Position numbers and translations under genes: made by a program. The notes under the pieces are model-generated. The model was not told where the DNA came from, did not search any database, and was given only the letters and a program-made list of their open reading frames with translations. From assembly GCA_900767505.1 (NCBI GenBank), contig CAAFZG010000021.1, positions 1 through 5,054 on the forward strand: a stretch of DNA of 5,054 nucleotides, read 5' to 3'. This DNA comes from Methanomassiliicoccales archaeon (GTDB taxonomy: Archaea; Thermoplasmatota; Thermoplasmata; Methanomassiliicoccales; Methanomethylophilaceae). How positions within the stretch are numbered: the stretch's first letter is position 1; each line of letters begins with the position of its first letter. Positions 1-3,986 of the stretch are shown here, piece by piece.

Positions 1-1368
1 ATCCCCTCGGATCCCCAGAAGATCCTTTTCAAGGGAATAGACTGCCAGGTGAACGGCCGCGATGACATCGCCCTCATACTGTTCCTTCACGGAGCGGTCG
101 GCATGAGCAAGGGATGCGAGAACAACGCGATCACAATGATGCGCGGAATGGACCATGACACTCTGGTCTCCACACGCGCCTCCATTGCGGACAAATGCAC
201 GCCGCAGGCAATGGTCGAATACGATTACATATGTCTCACCATGGACCCCTCCTCCGAGCGCAGGTTCCTCGACGGGATGTACTCCGACAGGGACCCCCAT
301 GCGATCTACTGCATGATGCGTCTGGAGCAGGTCCAGCCCGAGGACCCCGTCATAGATGAGTTCGCATCCAATTACGATTCCATGCCCGACAAGGTCACGG
401 ACGGTCTCATCTTCATGAAGAGGCGCATGGGCTCCGAGAAGGCGGAGAAGTGCATGAAGCTCAACGAGCAGAGGAAGGCCCTCAAGATGTCCATCCGCAA
501 CGTCTTCGCAAAGGCGATCCGCGGGGACGAGGCCTCCAGGAAGAAGATGGACGAGCTCGCCGCACTGTTCCCCGAGGCGAGTTTCCTCTGCGGGTACCTC
601 GATGCCCGTGCCGACGGCGCCGGCGTGGAGTACCTCAAGAACGGATACCACGACAACGGGAAGTTCATAGTATCAATGTCCGCGGACCTGGGCATCGCCG
701 ACGATCCTTTCGGAATGTTCCTGAGGGCCAAGAGGCTCCAGGCCGACAAAGAGGACTGGATACGTTTCATGATCGATGCGGCCAAGGCCGGATCGGACGA
801 GGCCCTCGACGAGCTCAAGCCCGTCCAGAACCGCGCGGATGTCAGGAAGGCATTCTCATCCATCTACCTCGCGAGAGGGGACGCGGAGAACCTTGTCCGC
901 CAGTACGACGGCGAGGATTCCTACTATCTCGACCAGTACTGCGCCGGGGATCCCGATAAGATCGAGGCAGTCGGAAAGCTGATGAACGGAGAGAAGGAGA
1001 TCGATTGGCTCAAGAGGAACTACAGGGCCGGTGTCGAGGAATGCCGTGATGCCCTTGTCGCTATGACTGCCGTCGAATCCCGTCACTCCAAGCGTCTCGT
1101 CTACGCTCTTCACGATGTCGGTGCCGACATGGATGCCGCCAAGCTCTGGTTCACAATGGGCGATGACCCCACGCTTCCCTCATACAAATGGCTCGGAAAG
1201 GTTTGTGAGTCCGACGATGTGAAAGCGTTCGTGAAAGAGCAGTTCGAGGCCCGCGGTGATTCGGAGACCTTCGAAGCGATCTTCGTCGATGACGGATACA
1301 CTTCCAGGGGATCCGGCAAAGGCCGACGCGGAAGGCCCGACGGACGTCGCGGCGGAAGAAGATACTGA
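1..1368 (+). CDS. Helical-repeat protein with RG-rich tail, 5' partial
   Basis: The reading frame is open from the left edge to a TGA, giving 455 visible residues; the true start lies outside the window. A GTG at 49 could serve as a start, but it has no ribosome-binding site and the frame upstream is equally protein-like. I do not recognise the family. The sequence looks almost wholly alpha-helical, with amphipathic stretches recalling Sel1/TPR-like solenoids, such as AAKAGSDEALDEL and NYRAGVEECRDALVAM. There is no signal peptide or membrane segment in the visible part, so it is probably cytoplasmic. The body is rich in Asp/Glu, whereas the last 18 residues (SGKGRRGRPDGRRGGRRY) are strongly basic with RG/RGG-like elements, a type of tail often seen in nucleic-acid-binding proteins. 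A scaffold or RNA/protein-binding role is inference only. Codon use matches the neighbours. The next gene starts 60 nt downstream on the same strand. Confidence 0.85.
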   Translation: MPSDPQKILFKGIDCQVNGRDDIALILFLHGAVGMSKGCENNAITMMRGMDHDTLVSTRASIADKCTPQAMVEYDYICLTMDPSSERRFLDGMYSDRDPHAIYCMMRLEQVQPEDPVIDEFASNYDSMPDKVTDGLIFMKRRMGSEKAEKCMKLNEQRKALKMSIRNVFAKAIRGDEASRKKMDELAALFPEASFLCGYLDARADGAGVEYLKNGYHDNGKFIVSMSADLGIADDPFGMFLRAKRLQADKEDWIRFMIDAAKAGSDEALDELKPVQNRADVRKAFSSIYLARGDAENLVRQYDGEDSYYLDQYCAGDPDKIEAVGKLMNGEKEIDWLKRNYRAGVEECRDALVAMTAVESRHSKRLVYALHDVGADMDAAKLWFTMGDDPTLPSYKWLGKVCESDDVKAFVKEQFEARGDSETFEAIFVDDGYTSRGSGKGRRGRPDGRRGGRRY

Positions 1369-1369
1369 G

Positions 1370-1378
1370 AAACATATT
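1370..1378 (+). promoter_or_regulatory. Possible TATA box for the DUF6951-like gene
   Basis: AAACATATT is the only AT-rich element in the 60-nt gap after the helical-repeat gene. Its centre is about 54 nt before the ATG at 1429. Archaeal spacing would put transcription start near 1400 and give a leader of roughly 29 nt holding the hairpin and SD described separately. The match to a TATA box is weak; read-through from the upstream gene is an equally good explanation. Confidence 0.3.
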
Positions 1379-1397
1379 CATTATTCTACAGGCATCC

Positions 1398-1426
1398 GGT
1401 CATCGCGGAACGTTTCCGCGGTGATC
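1398..1426 (+). promoter_or_regulatory. Leader hairpin containing the whole Shine-Dalgarno
   Basis: GGTCATCGCGGAA (1398-1410) and TTCCGCGGTGATC (1414-1426) form an uninterrupted 13-bp RNA stem with a 3-nt CGT loop. Eleven pairs are Watson-Crick and two are G-U wobbles (T1403-G1421 and G1399-T1425). The seven innermost pairs are perfect. The entire GGTGATC ribosome-binding site (1420-1426) lies in the 3' arm, 2 nt before the ATG. In RNA this would mask the site; as DNA it is also a near-palindrome that could bind a regulator. No T-tract follows, so it is not an ordinary terminator. Confidence 0.6.
1420..1426 (+). promoter_or_regulatory. Shine-Dalgarno deciding the start at 1429
   Basis: GGTGATC matches the 3' half of the archaeal SD (GGAGGTGATC). 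Its end is only 2 nt from the ATG, a normal position for this part of the anti-SD pairing. It favours the ATG at 1429 over the in-frame ATG at 1453, which has no such site. The site is buried in the 1398-1426 stem. Confidence 0.65.
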
Positions 1427-1428
1427 AG

Positions 1429-1764
1429 ATGCCTTCAACCGTTATCGTCAATATGAGGACATGCAGCCATGTCCACAGGATCACGGTCTCCAAAAGGGAT
1501 GACGGGGATTACGACGTATCCATAGAATCGGATTGTACCAATGTGCAGGAGTACGCCGAGAATCTGAAGGTGATAACCGATGACGACCTCATCGACATGT
1601 GCACCAGCAGGATACACGATCCCGAGGTGCGTCATGCCCTCTCCGCCACCTGCTTATGTCCCGTGGGCGTGATGAACGCCGCCTGGAAGGAGGCGGGGAT
1701 GCTGTCGAAGACCCTGTGCTCCAGAGTCCACAGCAACGATATCGTCTTGGACCCGCCCCAATGA
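1429..1764 (+). CDS. DUF6951-like small Cys-containing protein
   Basis: A 111-residue soluble protein with no signal peptide or membrane helix. From memory the pattern resembles the family annotated DUF6951 in methanogens: an N-terminal beta strand followed by a Cys (V5-IVNMRTC12), an SDC motif (S34-D35-C36) after an alternating hydrophobic strand, then a C-terminal segment with CxC-P-V (C75, C77, P78, V79) leading into a helix (GVMNAAWKEAGM) and a final strand. Six cysteines are present: C12, C36, C58, C75, C77 and C97. Several sit at positions I expect to be conserved, which suggests metal, Fe-S or thiol chemistry, but no function is established to my knowledge. The canonical late part of the family usually reads like CPVP; here it is CLCPVG. 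The start at 1429 is chosen from the adjacent SD. The stop lies 5 nt from the stop of the convergent transporter gene. Confidence 0.75.
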   Translation: MPSTVIVNMRTCSHVHRITVSKRDDGDYDVSIESDCTNVQEYAENLKVITDDDLIDMCTSRIHDPEVRHALSATCLCPVGVMNAAWKEAGMLSKTLCSRVHSNDIVLDPPQ

Positions 1765-1765
1765 A

Positions 1766-1779
1766 CGCATCACGATGCG
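1766..1779. repeat. Short dyad between convergent stops
   Basis: CGCATCACGATGCG spans the 5-nt gap and the last codons of the transporter gene. It can form a 5-bp stem with a CACG loop. On the plus strand it is followed by GATTTC rather than a clear T-run, so any termination role is weak. Confidence 0.3.
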
Positions 1780-1783
1780 GATT
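1769..1783 (+). repeat. 15-bp direct repeat, left copy
   Basis: ATCACGATGCGGATT occurs here, overlapping the 3' end of the transporter gene, and again in identical orientation at 3027-3041. The identity ends exactly at 15 bp on both sides. The two copies bracket the transporter gene and its promoter. See the right copy and the finding. Confidence 0.55.
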
Positions 1784-2960
1784 TCGGGCCGCTTCTCCTC
1801 TTCCTCCCCTCGATGGTCCAGTACATGAGGAAGCTCACGATACCTATCATCGCGCAAACGAGGTACATCGATCTGAATCCGGAGAACGAGAGCAGGAGCC
1901 CCAGGACAGACGGGCCCAGGCCGCTTCCGAGATCGACTATGGCCGCATACGTGGATGTCGTGACCCCGTACCTGTGGGCGGGACTCTCCGAGACCACGAT
2001 GGCCTGTCCGATGGAGTAGATGATCGATATGCCGTATCCGATTATGAATCCGGAACCGAGCAGGACGATCGGGGACTGCGCCTGCGAGAATGCGGTCATT
2101 CCGACCACGAATGCGATGTAACCAGGGATCATCACGATGTTCGGGCCTCTGCTGTCGAATATCCTGCCGGTGGTGAGTCTGGAGATCAGGGTCCCCAGGG
2201 ATATGGCGACGTAGAAGAACGTGGCGGCCTCCACAAGTCCTATGTCCTCGGAATAGGAGGATATGAACGTCAGGACGCCGGAGTAGGCGAAATAGAACAC
2301 CATGCAGACCGATGCGAGAGGTATGGCGGAGAGCTGCACCATGTTGCGGAGGTTGAAGCTCTTAGCGTCGGAGCGCTGCTCCTCGGTAAGGGATTCCTCT
2401 GGGACCTTCATGAGCAGTGCGAGCGCCATCGCGACGCTGTTCATCGTGAGTCCGACTGCGAACACGGTATCGTAGTTGCCGGTCCTTCCGAGTTCCATTC
2501 CTATGAGCGGTCCGACCGCGGATGCGGCTGTGACGCTCAGCAGGAAATAACCGAGTCCCTCTCCGCGGCGGGATGCCGGGAGGATCTTCGCGACGATGTC
2601 GTTGGTGCACGTGCTGCTTATACCGTATGCCGTTCCGTGGAGGAACCTTATGATGAACAGCATCATCATGGATGAGACGAAGAAGTAGGATGCCGACATC
2701 ACGATCGCTATGGTCAGGCCTATCAGCAGCATCCTCTTGCGCCCGACAAGTTCTATGTACTTTCCGAGGAAGATCCTCGCGAGAAGGCCTCCGATGACGT
2801 AAATCCCCGCGGCCAGTCCGCCCTCCGCGGAGGAAGCACCGAACATGGCGGCCGAGAATCCGGTTATGTTGATCAGAAGCGTGAAGTAGTTGAGGCAGCA
2901 GCAGAACGATATCCCTGTATCCAGGATGAAGTTCTTCGTGAAGATGCGGTCGCTGCCCAT
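1770..2960 (-). CDS. Major facilitator superfamily (MFS) transporter
   Basis: A 396-residue integral membrane protein of normal MFS length with about 12 hydrophobic segments in two halves, separated by a hydrophilic loop near residues 186-205 (PEESLTEEQRSDAK). MFS motif A is clear in the loop after the second helix (G66-KYIELVGRKR, with G73, R74, K75). A motif-B-like stretch follows (R105-FLHG109). A motif-C-like VGPLIGMELG (149-158) lies in the fifth helix and is typical of drug/H+ antiporters. A degenerate motif A (TGRIFDSRG, 274-282) opens the second half. This suggests proton-coupled efflux of a small molecule; the substrate cannot be read from sequence. The first helix carries three consecutive cysteines (C20-C22). 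The C-terminus is short, cytoplasmic and basic (EGRKRRSGPKS). The ATG at 2960 is supported by a TATA box about 25 nt upstream, implying a leaderless mRNA. The sequence resembles transporters common in gut Firmicutes, so ancient transfer is possible, but codon use is like the neighbours. Confidence 0.92.
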   Translation of the reverse strand: MGSDRIFTKNFILDTGISFCCCLNYFTLLINITGFSAAMFGASSAEGGLAAGIYVIGGLLARIFLGKYIELVGRKRMLLIGLTIAIVMSASYFFVSSMMMLFIIRFLHGTAYGISSTCTNDIVAKILPASRRGEGLGYFLLSVTAASAVGPLIGMELGRTGNYDTVFAVGLTMNSVAMALALLMKVPEESLTEEQRSDAKSFNLRNMVQLSAIPLASVCMVFYFAYSGVLTFISSYSEDIGLVEAATFFYVAISLGTLISRLTTGRIFDSRGPNIVMIPGYIAFVVGMTAFSQAQSPIVLLGSGFIIGYGISIIYSIGQAIVVSESPAHRYGVTTSTYAAIVDLGSGLGPSVLGLLLSFSGFRSMYLVCAMIGIVSFLMYWTIEGRKRRSGPKSAS

Positions 2961-2982
2961 AACATGTCCAACAAGCGGAGCA

Positions 2983-2988
2983 TTATAA
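2983..2988 (-). promoter_or_regulatory. TATA box of the MFS gene
   Basis: TTATAA (self-complementary) is centred 25-26 nt upstream of the transporter ATG at 2960. This is the standard distance between an archaeal TATA box and the transcription start, so transcription should begin at or very near the A of the ATG. No Shine-Dalgarno is present, which agrees with a leaderless transcript. Confidence 0.6.
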
Positions 2989-3020
2989 GGGTATCCATCC
3001 TTCGAGAACCTTGGCTGTTT

Positions 3021-3030
3021 TGATATATCA
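3021..3030 (+). promoter_or_regulatory. TATA box of the flavin-type protein gene
   Basis: TGATATATCA, a perfect 10-bp palindrome, is centred about 25 nt before the ATG at 3050, again predicting a leaderless mRNA. This decides the start: a longer frame from the TTG at 3011 would place the TATA box inside the coding sequence. No SD precedes 3050. Confidence 0.6.
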
Positions 3031-3041
3031 CGATGCGGATT
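3027..3041 (+). repeat. 15-bp direct repeat, right copy
   Basis: This is identical to 1769-1783. This copy overlaps the end of the TATA palindrome and lies between it and the ATG at 3050, in the core promoter of the flavin-type protein gene. Confidence 0.55.
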
Positions 3042-3049
3042 CTCACTGC

Positions 3050-3454
3050 ATGGCAGCTCTAACAGATGAGATGATCAATGTAATGAAGTCCATGATGCCC
3101 ATATCGTTCGCCACAGCATCCAAAGATGGTGTCCCGAACGTTGTTCCCGTGGGCATGATCTTCGTTGCCGACGACGGATGCATTTGGCTTGTGGACAACT
3201 ACCTCTGCAAGACCCTCGAGAATCTGAAGGAGAACCCCCGTGCCGCATTCTACATATGGAACCGCGAGTCCAAGGAGTCCTGGCAGGTCAAGGGGGATGT
3301 GACCATCGAGACATCCGGCCCGGATTACGAGAAGGCGGTGGCATTCGCACACTCGAAGAAGGAGACTTTCCCCGCCAAGAGTCTGGTGAAGATGAAGGTC
3401 ACGGATGTGTACTATGTCACACCCGGGGACCACGCCGGAAAGAGATTGGATTGA
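3050..3454 (+). CDS. Pyridoxamine 5'-phosphate oxidase-like FMN-binding split-barrel protein
   Basis: A 134-residue cytoplasmic protein with the single-domain pattern of the PNPOx-like split-barrel superfamily. It has an N-terminal helix, then strand PISFATASKDG-VPNVVPVG (17-35), a second strand pair (CIWLVDN, 44-50), the conserved K54-T-LENLKENP63 helix, the strand AAFYIWN (65-71), and WQVKGDVTIETSGPDYEKA (78-96). In the superfamily the KT..NL..NP segment helps form the flavin phosphate site, and homodimers usually bind FMN or another flavin-like cofactor between subunits. The protein is much shorter than true PdxH (about 200 or more residues) and lacks its C-terminal substrate region, so vitamin B6 synthesis should not be assumed; a flavin-dependent reductase or cofactor-binding role is more likely. 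The start is chosen from the TATA spacing; an in-frame ATG at 3071 is a less likely alternative. It is divergent from the MFS gene and followed by a hairpin terminator. Confidence 0.9.
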   Translation: MAALTDEMINVMKSMMPISFATASKDGVPNVVPVGMIFVADDGCIWLVDNYLCKTLENLKENPRAAFYIWNRESKESWQVKGDVTIETSGPDYEKAVAFAHSKKETFPAKSLVKMKVTDVYYVTPGDHAGKRLD

Positions 3455-3461
3455 AAAACAT

Positions 3462-3479
3462 GGGGCTATGGCCCCTTTT
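3462..3479 (+). terminator. Hairpin plus T-run after the flavin-type gene
   Basis: GGGGC-TATG-GCCCC forms a 5-bp all-GC stem with a 4-nt loop, followed directly by TTTT, 7 nt after the TGA at 3452-3454. On the other strand the same stem is followed by ATGTTTTT, so it may work in both directions. The T-run is the part most relevant to archaeal termination. Confidence 0.6.
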
Positions 3480-3616
3480 CCCAATCAGTCAGGAACCAGG
3501 TCCGAAGATAATGTCATGGACTCGATAGTCCACGCAATTGGGAAATTGTTGAAAGTTATCAACTCAAACAAATTTATTGGTAAAAACTAATTTTCAAGTA
3601 GTTATACCTGTTCAGA

Positions 3617-3719
3617 CCCCGTTTTGACAATGTTTGATACAAAAAGTATCAAAAAGTGATGAAAATTACGTTAAAAACACCCTGTTTCGGCAACTTTTGC
3701 AATCCGAAGTTCAACGGGG
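3617..3719 (+). ncRNA. Candidate three-stem structured RNA
   Basis: A 7-bp closing helix (CCCCGTT 3617-3623 with AACGGGG 3713-3719) would enclose two hairpins: TTTGATAC-N5-GTATCAAA (3633-3653, 8 bp) and TTCGG...CCGAA (3686-3708). Together they suggest a three-way junction of about 103 nt. A possible TATA element (3602-3606) lies upstream. No known RNA family is recognised, and the same bases also encode a possible small protein, so this is a hypothesis based on hand-found pairing only. The strand is not determined by the pairing. Confidence 0.2.
3633..3653. repeat. 21-bp perfect inverted repeat (8-bp arms)
   Basis: TTTGATAC and GTATCAAA are exact reverse complements separated by AAAAA. As DNA this resembles a dimeric regulator site; as RNA it is an 8-bp AU-rich hairpin. 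It lies 5 nt before the ATG at 3659. Confidence 0.5.
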
Positions 3720-3808
3720 ACGACTGTCAATCCTGGATGAGAAATGTGAAATCGTTTAGGTGGGATCGATGCAGGAGGCCGGCAGAGATCCTGCCGGCCT
3801 GTGCATCA
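3659..3808 (+). other. Possible small Cys-rich reading frame or gene remnant
   Basis: From the ATG at 3659 the frame begins MKITLKTPCFGNFCNPKF, with C9 and C14, followed by NGDDC23 and QSWMRNVKSF. This looks protein-like, with cysteine spacing C-x4-C-x8-C reminiscent of a small metal-binding knuckle. No Shine-Dalgarno is evident. After about residue 33 the frame runs into the 3' hairpin of the purB operon and then antisense through real genes to a stop at 4088-4090, so the downstream part is not credible. A TAG in a neighbouring frame (3757-3759) would end it if a frameshift has occurred. I give the end only as the edge of non-overlapping sequence. It could be a decayed gene, a real micro-protein with a sequence error, or chance. 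Confidence 0.2.
3768..3807 (-). terminator. Strong 3' hairpin after the purB operon
   Basis: AGGCCGGCAG (3776-3785) and CTGCCGGCCT (3791-3800) form a perfect 10-bp stem with a 5-nt loop. The helix is extended by GATGCA (3768-3773) with TGCATC (3802-3807) across a small internal loop, giving 16 pairs. It begins 1 nt beyond the TGA of the small membrane protein (3809-3811). No T-run follows on the minus strand, so it may protect the mRNA 3' end or act as a barrier rather than as a classical terminator. Confidence 0.5.
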
Positions 3809-3985
3809 TCACTCGTCCTCTTCGTCGGAAGGGGCCGGGATGAACTGTGTGGCCGCCGCCATCACCGCTGCAACGGGTATGAGGATGAAGCAGAGGACGT
3901 TGTTGCTCTCATGATAGAAGAACAACCCCAGGAAGAAGCCGACAAGGGCCCCTATCACCAGGCATTGCTTCACAGTGCTCCTCAT
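3809..3985 (-). CDS. Small two-helix membrane protein downstream of purB
   Basis: A 58-residue protein starting MRSTVKQ, with two predicted membrane helices: residues 8-24 (CLVIGALVGFFLGLFFY) and about 30-49 (VLCFILIPVAAVMAAATQFI). The C-terminal tail is short and very acidic (PSDEEDE). The first helix is Gly-rich with small-residue spacing that suits helix packing. The family is not recognised and no function is assigned. The ATG at 3985 lies one nucleotide past the purB TGA and is preceded by AGGTGG (3997-3992) at 6-nt spacing, located inside the last codons of purB; this supports translational coupling. A longer in-frame extension to 4063 would overlap purB by 77 nt and is rejected. Conservation of the pair elsewhere would be the main clue to its role. 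Confidence 0.75.
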   Translation of the reverse strand: MRSTVKQCLVIGALVGFFLGLFFYHESNNVLCFILIPVAAVMAAATQFIPAPSDEEDE

Positions 3986-3986
3986 C

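Larger units (their letters stand above)
3480..3767. other. AT-rich structured intergenic region
   Basis: This stretch lies between the flavin-gene terminator and the purB-operon 3' hairpin. It is markedly AT-richer than the flanking genes, especially 3535-3680. It holds several short inverted repeats: GTTGA/TCAAC (3548-3552/3559-3563), TTTGATAC/GTATCAAA (3633-3640/3646-3653), TTCGG/CCGAA (3686-3690/3704-3708) and CCCCGTT/AACGGGG (3617-3623/3713-3719). TATA-like strings occur at 3570-3577 (AAATTTAT) and 3602-3606 (TTATA). One open frame begins with ATG at 3659. No tRNA, rRNA, CRISPR array or transposase is visible. Either a small RNA or a small or decayed gene could sit here. Confidence 0.5.

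Noticed and set aside
1256..1456. Plus-strand frame running from the end of the helical-repeat gene into the leader region
   Set aside because: It overlaps the real gene in another frame, has no SD and would read through the SD hairpin of the next gene.
1599..2675. Long plus-strand open frame (358 codons) across the transporter gene
   Set aside because: It is antisense to a clear MFS gene with recognisable motifs. Its protein is a low-complexity mix of charged residues typical of a shadow frame in GC-rich DNA.
3011..3049. TTG start extending the flavin-type protein by 13 residues
   Set aside because: The extension would place the TATA palindrome inside the coding sequence, has no SD, and adds residues not expected for the family.
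3656..3662. GTGATGA resembling box C of an archaeal C/D guide RNA
   Set aside because: No CTGA box D or D' occurs at a suitable distance downstream, so a C/D RNA is not supported.
3700..3722. GTTCAA followed by CGGGG, recalling a tRNA T-arm
   Set aside because: No acceptor stem, anticodon arm or D-arm can be drawn around it.
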